From contig JAGRNM010000010.1 in the NCBI GenBank assembly GCA_020440745.1, positions 1 through 15,653 of the forward strand: 15,653 nt of DNA, given 5' to 3'. The notes beneath the pieces were generated by a model. It was not told the origin of the DNA. It searched no databases and saw nothing but the letters and a program-made list of their open reading frames with translations. Positions 1 through 7,584 of this stretch are shown here, piece by piece; position 1 is the first letter of the stretch; each line of letters opens with the position of its first letter. Origin of the DNA: Deltaproteobacteria bacterium. Lineage in GTDB: Bacteria > UBA10199 > DSSB01. The position numbers and the translations under genes were made by a program.

Positions 1-854
1 AGCATCCCAATAACCAGCACAGTAAGTTGTTCTTTAAATTCTTTAAGTTCTTCTAGAGCTCGGGTTTTGACATTGCCTACTACCAACCCAGCAACAATGA
101 CTGCCATAATGCCGCTTTCTGGTAGGATTGTGTTACTTGCTTGAAATAAGGCTAGGGCAGAAGATAGAGTAAAAGTATTTTCTAAGCCTTCTGGAATAAT
201 ATTATCCTGACGTAGTAAGAAAGCGACAAACCATCCTCCAAGACCTCCAATGATTAGGCCAAACCCCAATCGAGAAACCAAGTGCCAAAGACCAAAAGCA
301 AAGGCCTCTCCGGTGGGACTAATGGCGATTTCTAAGGCAATAATGGCAATTAAAGCGCCTACGGCATCAATAAAAATACCTTCACCTTCTAAAACCGTAT
401 GAACTCTTTCTTTGACGCGGATCCTTCTTAATAAAGGATTAATAACGGTAGGACCGGTGACAATCACTAAGGTGCCAAACAAAAGACAGGCAGTCCAGCT
501 CCATCCCAGAGTAATCTTGGCAGCTAAGGCGCCTCCTATGCAGGTGACTAAAGCGCCAATGCTAATGAGATTGCGAATACTTTTAGCTTGGGTTTGCAGT
601 CGTTTAATTTGGAGGTCCATGCCTCCTTCAAAAAGAATAATAGAGACCGCAAAACCCACAAGAATCGTTAATCCCTCGCCAAGGGCTTGAGGTTGAATTA
701 GGTTTAAAAAATCCGGGCCTAGCAATACTCCAAAGGCAAGTAAGGGGACGATACTAGGAATACGGATATGTCTAGCAAGTGAGGTGCTAATAATTCCAAA
801 AATTAAAGCTAATGCTGCGGTTAAAGCTGGGTTAGCAAGGCTAGATTCTGCCAT
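1..854 (-). CDS. CPA1-family Na+/H+ antiporter, partial (C-terminus beyond the left edge)
   Basis: Reading the minus strand from the ATG at 854 gives 284 codons without a stop, running off the window. The product is an inner-membrane monovalent cation:proton exchanger of the NhaP/CPA1 type. It is almost wholly hydrophobic, with about eight predicted membrane helices in the visible part. It carries the CPA1 signature VTGPTVINPLLRR at about residues 132-144, followed by VLEGEGIFIDAVGALIA (154-170), whose acidic residues correspond to the transport core; EGGMDL at 76-81 is another family motif. An AGGAAAG stretch lies about 9 nt before the ATG. It is divergent from the DUF432-mscS-corA run, so both may share the 855-1068 control region. 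The missing C-terminus could hold a TrkA-type regulatory domain. The family call is firm; the ion (Na+ or K+) is not known. Confidence 0.9.
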   Translation of the reverse strand, partial: MAESSLANPALTAALALIFGIISTSLARHIRIPSIVPLLAFGVLLGPDFLNLIQPQALGEGLTILVGFAVSIILFEGGMDLQIKRLQTQAKSIRNLISIGALVTCIGGALAAKITLGWSWTACLLFGTLVIVTGPTVINPLLRRIRVKERVHTVLEGEGIFIDAVGALIAIIALEIAISPTGEAFAFGLWHLVSRLGFGLIIGGLGGWFVAFLLRQDNIIPEGLENTFTLSSALALFQASNTILPESGIMAVIVAGLVVGNVKTRALEELKEFKEQLTVLVIGM

Positions 855-977
855 CCTTTACTTTCCTACATTAAAGTGATTTTGTTTTAGTTTCTTTCGT
901 AAGCTGGTCTCTTTAGGGAAGTCAATCTTTGAAGGATGTTAATTTTTGATAGAGATAAAGGCAAAATAAATAAGTTT

Positions 978-1006
978 TTGACTTGTTATTTTATTAAAAT
1001 TAAAAG
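978..1006 (+). promoter_or_regulatory. Candidate sigma-70-type promoter for the DUF432-mscS-corA run
   Basis: TTGACT (978-983) is followed after exactly 17 nt by TAAAAG (1001-1006), a 5/6 match to the -35 and 4/6 to the -10. Transcription would begin near 1013 and leave a leader of about 55 nt that contains a small GGAG/CTCC hairpin (1037-1048). It is the best-spaced candidate in the divergent 855-1068 gap. AT-rich DNA yields such matches by chance, so this is tentative. Confidence 0.4.
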
Positions 1007-1068
1007 ATTTTTAATCGGAAGAGGGTGAAATATCGGGAGCTTGTCTCCAATTTATTTAAATAAAGTCT

Positions 1069-1863
1069 ATGGATCAAAAACAAACATGGTGGCAGTCTTA
1101 TAAGATTTTAATCAATACAGAAGTCTATTGGCAGATTGGGCCGCTCCATTTATGGATCCAACATCTAAAGCATGAGTGGAAAATCGCCTATATAAGAGAA
1201 GAAGACCCTCTAAAAAACACCCATCACTGGCAGAGTCATGATGTTTTAAGCAACTTAGCAGATAAAGAAGATATTTTTCGCGTAGGGATGGAAAAAGACC
1301 ATCATGCCATTATGCTAAGTCCTAAATTGGCCGATCGTGCAGTCGTGGCACAGGCAGAAAATCCTTTAACTATTTTGCCCGGAGAAAAACTAACGATTTA
1401 TATCAGCTCTCCTTTGTGGATTGAAGCTAAGGACTTAGAAAGCCAAAAACAGTTTTTTGAAATTCCTATCTATCGTCCTTCTGATACCTGGTTTGGGCCC
1501 AACGTTAGAGAGGGTGAACTTTGTTATGCCAGTCGTACTTATTGTAGGCTTAATCTAGAAGAAGTCCCCATCCGCCCCCATAGGGCCATTACAGCTCTTC
1601 ATCTTAATAATAAGACCCATGATAATATCTTATTAGAAAAAATCAGTTTACCGATTCCCTACCTCTCTTTATTTCTTAGTCAAGATGGGCAATTGTGGAC
1701 CGAATCTTTAATTCTAGAGCAAAGTAAAGAAGAAGCTTCGCCGGTAAGAATTCAAAATTCGCCCCCTAAGGATATCAAGATTGCGCAAAAACTTTCTGAG
1801 CCAAGGATTAAAAAACATAAAAATTTAGCTTTAAGAATGTTGGGAGGTCTTTTGCCATGGTAG
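1069..1863 (+). CDS. DUF432-like protein, function unknown
   Basis: A 264-residue soluble-looking protein with no signal peptide or membrane segment. I recognise it as DUF432-like from its N-terminal pattern WQIGPLHLWIQHLKHEW (residues about 21-37) and the central block DTWFGPNVREGELCYASRT (about 139-157), both aromatic-rich, with beta-rich sequence between. No catalytic motif is visible. Its stop codon overlaps the start of the MscS gene (ATGGTAG), so the two are translationally coupled; members of this family often sit next to mscS-like genes, which suggests an accessory or regulatory role for the channel (inference). No strong Shine-Dalgarno lies before the ATG at 1069. The C-terminal 40 residues are basic and end in hydrophobic residues. 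Family assignment is from memory of the pattern, without a search. Confidence 0.7.
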   Translation: MDQKQTWWQSYKILINTEVYWQIGPLHLWIQHLKHEWKIAYIREEDPLKNTHHWQSHDVLSNLADKEDIFRVGMEKDHHAIMLSPKLADRAVVAQAENPLTILPGEKLTIYISSPLWIEAKDLESQKQFFEIPIYRPSDTWFGPNVREGELCYASRTYCRLNLEEVPIRPHRAITALHLNNKTHDNILLEKISLPIPYLSLFLSQDGQLWTESLILEQSKEEASPVRIQNSPPKDIKIAQKLSEPRIKKHKNLALRMLGGLLPW

Positions 1864-2711
1864 ATTTGCACTTACCTCCTTTCTTAGCCTCCTTAGTTAC
1901 TCCTGACCAATTATTAATGTATTTTAAGGCTACGGTGATTTTATTAGGAGGCCTTTTACTACTTATTTTGGTTAGATTAAGTCTTAAAAAACTTCTCTCT
2001 AAAAAATTGGAAGCACAGCATGCTTTAGTCATCAGGAGGATTGCTTCCTATATTATTTTAGGTATTTCTATTGCTTGGGCATTGGGAGAACTAGGTTTTT
2101 CTATTACTGTTTTATTAGGTGCTGCAGGCGTATTTACGGTCGCCATTGGTTTTGCAGCACAAACCTCCGCTTCTAACCTAATCAGTGGATTTTTTTTAAT
2201 GGGAGAAAAACCTTTTGTGATAGGCGACATGATTGAGGTTGATGGAGTCACCGGAGAGGTTTTGTCTGTTGATTTGCTTTCGGTCAAACTGCGTACTTTT
2301 GATAATCTTTTTGTCAGGATTCCCAATGAAAGTATTATAAAAAGCAAAGTCACCACTTTGACTCGTTTTCCGATTAGACGATTAGACATGTCTATTGGTG
2401 TAGCTTATAAAGAAGCTTTAGAAAGAGTCCGTGATATTTTATTTGAGGTAGCAAGAAAAAATCCCCTTTGTTTAGAAAATCCAAAGCCTTTATTTATTTT
2501 TCAAGCTTATGGAGCTTCTTCCTTGGACTTGCAATTTTCTGTCTGGAGCCAGAGAGAAAAATATTTGGAATTAAAAAACACTATGTTTATGGAAGTAAAA
2601 TCAGCTTTTGATAAAGAAGGTATTGAAATACCTTTTCCCCATCTTTCTATCTACGCTGGTAGTACGACAGAGGCAATCCCCGTTACTATTTTACAGAAAG
2701 ATCTATCATGA
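1857..2711 (+). CDS. MscS-like small mechanosensitive channel
   Basis: 284 residues, the size of a minimal MscS. Membrane helices are at about 21-42, 60-80 and 83-115; the third is the Gly/Ala-rich pore helix, with GFAAQTSASNLISGFF at 98-113. The beta domain follows with PFVIGDMIEVDGVTGEV (119-135) and RIPNESI (154-160), and the family's C-terminal signature IEIPFPH is present near residue 255. The channel opens with membrane tension and releases solutes on osmotic downshock; it acts as an inner-membrane heptamer in known homologues. A good GGGAGG ribosome site (1842-1847) precedes the ATG. It overlaps the DUF432 gene upstream and the corA-like gene downstream (ATGA), so the three form one coupled unit. 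Confidence 0.93.
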   Translation: MVDLHLPPFLASLVTPDQLLMYFKATVILLGGLLLLILVRLSLKKLLSKKLEAQHALVIRRIASYIILGISIAWALGELGFSITVLLGAAGVFTVAIGFAAQTSASNLISGFFLMGEKPFVIGDMIEVDGVTGEVLSVDLLSVKLRTFDNLFVRIPNESIIKSKVTTLTRFPIRRLDMSIGVAYKEALERVRDILFEVARKNPLCLENPKPLFIFQAYGASSLDLQFSVWSQREKYLELKNTMFMEVKSAFDKEGIEIPFPHLSIYAGSTTEAIPVTILQKDLS

Positions 2712-3778
2712 AGAAAAAAAGACTATTTAAAAAACTTGGTAAAAAAACGGGACTTCCTCCTGGATCCTTAGTTCATATTGGAGAAAATTTTAATCAAGCG
2801 ACCAAAATATATTTAATGGATTATAATGCTGAAGAACTTGAGGAAAATAGTCTAGAAAGCTTGCAAGATTTTAAAAAAATAGAAGCTAAAAAAGAAGTCT
2901 TATGGATTAACTTAGAGGGTTTAAGCGATACAGCAGTCATTGAAAATATTGGAAAGGCCTTTGAACTTCCCGGTCTTTTATTAGAAGACGTGCTTAATAC
3001 TAATCAAAGGCCTAAGATAGAGGCTTACGAAGGCTATTTATTTTTTGTTCTCAAAATGCTTCGTTTAGAAGAAGAATCTGGTCAGGCGAGTGTAGAGCAA
3101 GTAAGTTTGGTTTTAGGAAAAAAGACGCTTATTTCTTTTCAGGAAAAATCAGGCGATGTTTTTGAGTCAATACGTGAGAGGATAAGAAAAAAAAAAGGCA
3201 AGATAAGACAAATGGGGGCTGATTATTTAGCCTATGCTCTAGTGGACGCTATTGTGGATTACTACTTTGTCATTTTAGAGAGCTTTGAAGAACGTATAGA
3301 AAACTTAGAAGAAACCATCTATCAAAACCCTGATCAATCAACTATTGAGTCTATTTATCAATTAAAAAAAGAAATTATCTTTTTAAGAAAATCTATCTGG
3401 CCTTTGAGAGAGCTTTTAAATAATTTATTTAAAGAAGAGCCCGACTTGATCTCAGAAAAATTATACCCCTATCTAAGAGATGTCTACGATCATGCTCAAC
3501 AGATTGTCGATAACCTAGAGCTGTACCGAGAAATGTTAAGTAGTTTTTTGGAGACTTGTAACTCCCAATTAAGTCATCGCCTCAATGAGGTGATGAAGGT
3601 ATTAACTATTGTGGCTACTTTATTTATTCCCTTAACCTTTATTGCTGGTATTTATGGGATGAACTTTAAATATATGCCAGAGCTTACTTGGAGTTTGGGT
3701 TATCCTTTGGTTTGGTTATTGATGTTAAGCTTGGCCGGAGGAATGCTATGGTATTTTAAAAAGAAAAATTGGTTTTAA
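2708..3778 (+). CDS. corA: CorA-family Mg2+/Co2+ transport protein
   Basis: 356 residues, typical for CorA. The N-terminal cytoplasmic domain (about 1-290) has the family's alpha/beta then long-helix pattern, with ELPGLLLEDVLNTNQRPKIE at about 86-105 and FFVLKML at 112-118. Two membrane helices end the protein (about 296-316 and 331-350), separated by the diagnostic YGMNF motif (GMN at 317-319) that forms the selectivity filter in pentameric CorA channels. The basic C-terminus KKKNWF is usual. Its ATG overlaps the stop of the MscS gene by four bases, giving translational coupling; no strong Shine-Dalgarno is needed. The likely substrate is Mg2+, with Co2+ or Ni2+ also possible in the family, and Zn2+ efflux (ZntB) is a less likely alternative. 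Confidence 0.93.
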   Translation: MKKKRLFKKLGKKTGLPPGSLVHIGENFNQATKIYLMDYNAEELEENSLESLQDFKKIEAKKEVLWINLEGLSDTAVIENIGKAFELPGLLLEDVLNTNQRPKIEAYEGYLFFVLKMLRLEEESGQASVEQVSLVLGKKTLISFQEKSGDVFESIRERIRKKKGKIRQMGADYLAYALVDAIVDYYFVILESFEERIENLEETIYQNPDQSTIESIYQLKKEIIFLRKSIWPLRELLNNLFKEEPDLISEKLYPYLRDVYDHAQQIVDNLELYREMLSSFLETCNSQLSHRLNEVMKVLTIVATLFIPLTFIAGIYGMNFKYMPELTWSLGYPLVWLLMLSLAGGMLWYFKKKNWF

Positions 3779-3808
3779 AAAAACACTATATTAAAATATT
3801 TTATTTTC

Positions 3809-5173
3809 ATGCTTACAAGTATCAATCCTAGTTCGGAAGAAATTTTAAAAGAATACCCTCAGATGACTGGCAAAGAACTGAGGTTTGCCATTGATCAAAG
3901 TGAAAAAGCTTTTATCGCTTGGAAAAAATCTAGTTTTGAAGAAAGAGCCTCCGTCCTTTTAAAAATTAAAGATAAGCTTTTAAAACATCAAAAAGAATTA
4001 GGCTTAACCATAACTCTAGAAATGGGAAAGCCAATTAGAGAGAGTTATCAAGAAATAGAGAAGTGCGCTTGGGTTTGTGAGTATTATGCCAAGCATGGCA
4101 AAAGTTTTTTAAAAGCTAAAAAAATACAAAGTGATATTAAAGAGAGTCAGGTGCTTTATGAACCTTTGGGGACTATCTTGGCAATTATGCCTTGGAATTT
4201 TCCCTTTTGGCAGGTTTTTCGTTTTTTAGCGCCTGTGCTAATGGCAGGGAATACAGCCTTATTAAAGCACGCTTCCAATGTCAGCGCTTCTGCTTTAGCC
4301 ATACAAAAAATAGTCCAAGAAGCAGGGTTGCCTTTGGGTGTTTTTCAGACTTTGCTTTTATCTATTCATCAAATTAAAGAACTTATTAAAGCACCTTCTG
4401 TCAAAGCAGTGACTTTGACTGGAAGTTCTCAAGCGGGAAGAAGTGTGGCGGCTTTAGCGGGAGCTTACTTAAAAAAGTGTGTTTTAGAGTTAGGAGGATC
4501 GGATCCTTTTATAGTTTTAGCTGATGCTGATCTTCATTTGGCTGTTAAGATTGCTGTTCAGTCACGTATGAATAATAGTGGACAAAGTTGTATTGCGGCT
4601 AAGCGTTTTATTATAGAAGAAAAAGTCTATCCTGCATTTTTAAAAAAAATGCTTAGTGAAATGAAGGCGATCAAATTTGATAATCCTCAAAAACAATCAA
4701 CTAGGCTAGGACCTTTAGCTAAAGAATCCATTAGAAGAGAGTTGCATCAACAGGTAGAAACAAGTGTCAAAATGGGAGCCGTTTTAAAACTAGGAGGCAA
4801 ACTGCCTAAGGGCCGTGGTTATTTCTATCCTCCTACGGTTTTGACTGACATCCCAGAGGCGGCTCCCTTATATCGAGAAGAAAGTTTTGGTCCGGTGGCG
4901 TCTTGTTTTAAGGTAAAAAATGAGGAGGAGGCTTTGTCTTTGGCTAACCAAACATCCTATGGATTGGGGGCTACTTTATTAACTAAAAATAAAGAAAAAG
5001 CCTTGAGTTTGGCTAAAGAATTAGAAGTGGGTAATTGTTTTATTAATGCCAGGGTGCATTCGGATCCGCGTTTGCCTTTTGGAGGTGTCAAAGATTCTGG
5101 CTTTGGAAGAGAGTTATCCGATTTTGGAATCAAAGAATTTACTAATATTAAAACGCTTTATCCTAAGTTTTAA
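3809..5173 (+). CDS. NAD(P)-dependent aldehyde dehydrogenase, succinate-semialdehyde type
   Basis: 454 residues covering a complete aldehyde dehydrogenase fold. Visible motifs are MPWNFPFWQV (127-136, with Asn130), the cofactor lysine LLKHASN (Lys153), TGSSQAGR (204-211), the general base Glu227 in LELGG, and the catalytic Cys261 in NNSGQSCIA. PFGGVKDSGFGRE near the C-terminus is also typical. The TLEMGKP and CAWVCEYYAKH blocks match the GabD-like group that oxidises succinate semialdehyde to succinate, so this is the best substrate guess, not a proof. It begins 30 nt after corA with no Shine-Dalgarno and only an AT-rich spacer, so it may be co-transcribed or have its own weak promoter. Convergent with tamB. 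Confidence 0.9.
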   Translation: MLTSINPSSEEILKEYPQMTGKELRFAIDQSEKAFIAWKKSSFEERASVLLKIKDKLLKHQKELGLTITLEMGKPIRESYQEIEKCAWVCEYYAKHGKSFLKAKKIQSDIKESQVLYEPLGTILAIMPWNFPFWQVFRFLAPVLMAGNTALLKHASNVSASALAIQKIVQEAGLPLGVFQTLLLSIHQIKELIKAPSVKAVTLTGSSQAGRSVAALAGAYLKKCVLELGGSDPFIVLADADLHLAVKIAVQSRMNNSGQSCIAAKRFIIEEKVYPAFLKKMLSEMKAIKFDNPQKQSTRLGPLAKESIRRELHQQVETSVKMGAVLKLGGKLPKGRGYFYPPTVLTDIPEAAPLYREESFGPVASCFKVKNEEEALSLANQTSYGLGATLLTKNKEKALSLAKELEVGNCFINARVHSDPRLPFGGVKDSGFGRELSDFGIKEFTNIKTLYPKF

Positions 5174-5210
5174 AATAGTTTCAATTAATTGATGACGGTA
5201 AAATAAACTT

Positions 5211-5232
5211 AAAAGTCTTTTTTAATACTTTT
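5211..5232. terminator. Weak candidate terminator between convergent dehydrogenase and tamB genes
   Basis: A 6-bp inverted repeat, AAAAGT (5211-5216) and ACTTTT (5227-5232), encloses a T-rich loop in the 62-nt gap between the two stop codons. A separate perfect palindrome TCAATTAATTGA lies at 5181-5192. Neither has a GC-rich stem, so termination here is plausible from position but weakly supported by sequence. Confidence 0.25.
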
Positions 5233-5235
5233 GGT

Positions 5236-7584
5236 TTAGTAACGTTTAAACCACTCAATTAAGGCTCCTCCCGATTGATTTTCTTTAGTGCTGTCATTTT
5301 CTATAAAAGTATCAATAGACCAATTGCCTCCTATACCTTGTTTAAAACCTAGTTTTTGGGTTTCGCCTTGTCTGGTGCCTAGGGTAATCGAGGATTTGCT
5401 AGAAATTTTTAATCTTGCTTCAACTTCTTTACTTTTGGGATCATAGGAAATATTTTCAATAGGTGTGGAGGCCAAAAAATAAAGAGAGCCTAAGGCTAGT
5501 GCTCGATCTGTGATGGCTTGGGCTACCGATTGGACGGAGTTAACGTCTTCTTGATTGAGTTCTTCAAAAGCTTTCCCGTAGATTAAAATAGAAATAATTT
5601 GGTCTTGATCCAAAGGAGGATCGCTTTCAAAAAGAAGATTTGGACTTTCGACTGATCCCACAATGGTAATTCTAATATCATAGTCAGCATAATCTATGTT
5701 TAGTACTGTATTAATAGAGCTGTTTTCAAAAGGTTCTGCTAATTTAAGTTCCATTTTTTTTATCTCGGCTTCTCTTTTAAAAAGAGTCAGCTTGGATTTT
5801 CCCATAGTGATTTCTCCTTGGATTTTTTCTGGTAATAAATCCAAGTCTAAATAAATAGGCAGAGGTTTTTGACTTAGGTTGGAAACAATAAATCCAGGTT
5901 TATCTTTTGGGTTGCGGATACTAATATGGTAGCTAAAGTTTGTTTGACTGGATTTGTTTTGAGGATTATTTTTGCTAATAAAGCGCGAGTCTTGGAAAAG
6001 ATTAGGAGGGTTCTCTAGCTCAATATTAGGAAGAGCTAGTTGGAACTCCTTAAGATTAAGCGCCATTTCTAAGTGATTATTTTCTGTTTTTTCTTGAAGA
6101 TAATAGGTGAGTATTCCTTCTCCATCAGTATTTAATTTTTGCTCTTTAGAATAGAGTCTTGTTTGAAATGAGATGGGGATTTCTCCCTTTTGTTTGGCGA
6201 GGTCGATTTTTCCTTTGATATTGAGTTCGGCTTTTCCTTGCAAAGCATTGGCCGGCGCCCAGATTGCTATGGAAGTATGGTCTAAGATTTTTTTTAATTT
6301 TTGAAAATCTTCTAAAATAATTTTTAAATCAGCTGTACTTTCTATGTTCCAATGGAGGGGATATTGATTAGGGATACCATTAAAATTTGTATGGGTTTTT
6401 CCTTCTAAGCTCATCAAGTCTTGTTGAATACTTGTTAGCTCTAGTTCCAAAAATCCTTGGATGGGTTCTTGAAGCTTGGGTAAAAAGGAGCTTTGAAATT
6501 CACTTTTAAGGTTTATTTTGGCCTCTTGGGGCACTTTAATAGAGTTTTTCCAGGCTGATTTAGGTAGTTCAAGTTCTTCTATAGTAAGAAGAAGTGGACA
6601 ATCAATTTGTACTTTGGATTTGTTTTTATCTTTGGGAATAGAGTTTAGCTTTAGGTGGCATTCCTTTGTTTTAATTTTTTTTAAGTATTGGATTGTGGGT
6701 AAGGCTTCTCCACTTAGTTTTAGATCCCAGGATTTTTGTGCCAGTTGTCCTTGTATTTTGAACTTTCCTTGAAGGGATTTGAGTTTAAAATCGGGCTCTA
6801 ATTGGACATGATAAACATCTTTATCTTTAGTTTTTAATAAAAGAGATAATTGGATCTCTTCTTTTTCTTGGTCTTCAAGCTCTCCTTTTAGATCTAAAAT
6901 CCAGTCATTTTTTTGAAAAGCACTTGGGCTGGATAGTATGGCTGATACCTGGGCCTTTTTTAGATAGATTGATTGGCTTGTCTTAGCTTCTAGGATAATT
7001 TTAGAAAGAGATTGCTGTGCTTGTCTTTGAGATTTTAATTTTAATTCACCTAAAAAGATTTCTTTTTTCCCTTGATAGATAGCAATTTTTTCTAAATCAA
7101 CTTTGATGTTTTCTAAATGAGTTTTTTTAAGAAAAGAGGGGCGAGTTATTTGCGGTAGCTCAAAGGAAGTTTCTTCTGCTTTGTTTTTATTTTCTTCTAA
7201 GTTTATTTGAGCTTCTCCCAAGGCAGTAAGGGGATTGATGGACAAAAGTTTAAATTTTCCTTCTTCAAAAAGAATCTCAAGGCCTAGCTCTAGTTGTTTT
7301 AAGTTGATTTGATTTTTTGTTTTTAAGTCTTGGGCCTCAAGGTTTTTAAAATTAATATTAATTTTTTTGTGTAGTAGTTCTTTGGAATCAAATTTTATTT
7401 CTAAGTCGTTCCAATGAATTTTATAACCAAATTGGGGGGCATAATCAGCAAGGTAAGCTAGTGTTTTTTGATTAATGACTAGTTGGGGCCAGGTCAAAAT
7501 AGCTAGAGAGGATAATAAAATTAAACCCAAAAGACTAGCTAAGCTTATCAAAAGTATTTTAAAAATTTTTTTAACTAGCTTCAA
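5236..7584 (-). CDS. tamB: TamB-like (DUF490) translocation and assembly module protein, short form
   Basis: 782 residues, much shorter than the roughly 1,250 of E. coli TamB. One N-terminal membrane anchor (about 9-31) is followed by a long periplasmic, Lys/Gln/Leu-rich beta repeat region. The TamB domain occupies about the last 190 residues, with DYDIRITIVGSVESPNLLF, the block QIISILIYGKAFEELNQ, then ALALGSLYFLASTP and a C-terminal segment ending in Tyr. Such proteins span the periplasm as lipid-transport bridges or act with TamA in outer-membrane protein assembly. I take the TTG at 7584 as the start: it overlaps the tamA stop (TTGA) and has a good GGAGAAG ribosome site at 7589-7595. The gene is second in a tamA-tamB operon. 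Confidence 0.88.
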   Translation of the reverse strand: MKLVKKIFKILLISLASLLGLILLSSLAILTWPQLVINQKTLAYLADYAPQFGYKIHWNDLEIKFDSKELLHKKININFKNLEAQDLKTKNQINLKQLELGLEILFEEGKFKLLSINPLTALGEAQINLEENKNKAEETSFELPQITRPSFLKKTHLENIKVDLEKIAIYQGKKEIFLGELKLKSQRQAQQSLSKIILEAKTSQSIYLKKAQVSAILSSPSAFQKNDWILDLKGELEDQEKEEIQLSLLLKTKDKDVYHVQLEPDFKLKSLQGKFKIQGQLAQKSWDLKLSGEALPTIQYLKKIKTKECHLKLNSIPKDKNKSKVQIDCPLLLTIEELELPKSAWKNSIKVPQEAKINLKSEFQSSFLPKLQEPIQGFLELELTSIQQDLMSLEGKTHTNFNGIPNQYPLHWNIESTADLKIILEDFQKLKKILDHTSIAIWAPANALQGKAELNIKGKIDLAKQKGEIPISFQTRLYSKEQKLNTDGEGILTYYLQEKTENNHLEMALNLKEFQLALPNIELENPPNLFQDSRFISKNNPQNKSSQTNFSYHISIRNPKDKPGFIVSNLSQKPLPIYLDLDLLPEKIQGEITMGKSKLTLFKREAEIKKMELKLAEPFENSSINTVLNIDYADYDIRITIVGSVESPNLLFESDPPLDQDQIISILIYGKAFEELNQEDVNSVQSVAQAITDRALALGSLYFLASTPIENISYDPKSKEVEARLKISSKSSITLGTRQGETQKLGFKQGIGGNWSIDTFIENDSTKENQSGGALIEWFKRY

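Noticed and set aside
412..690. 92-codon plus-strand frame
   Set aside because: It is antisense to the antiporter's conserved TGPTVI region, has a Ser/Pro/Arg-biased composition and no ribosome site; it is a shadow frame.
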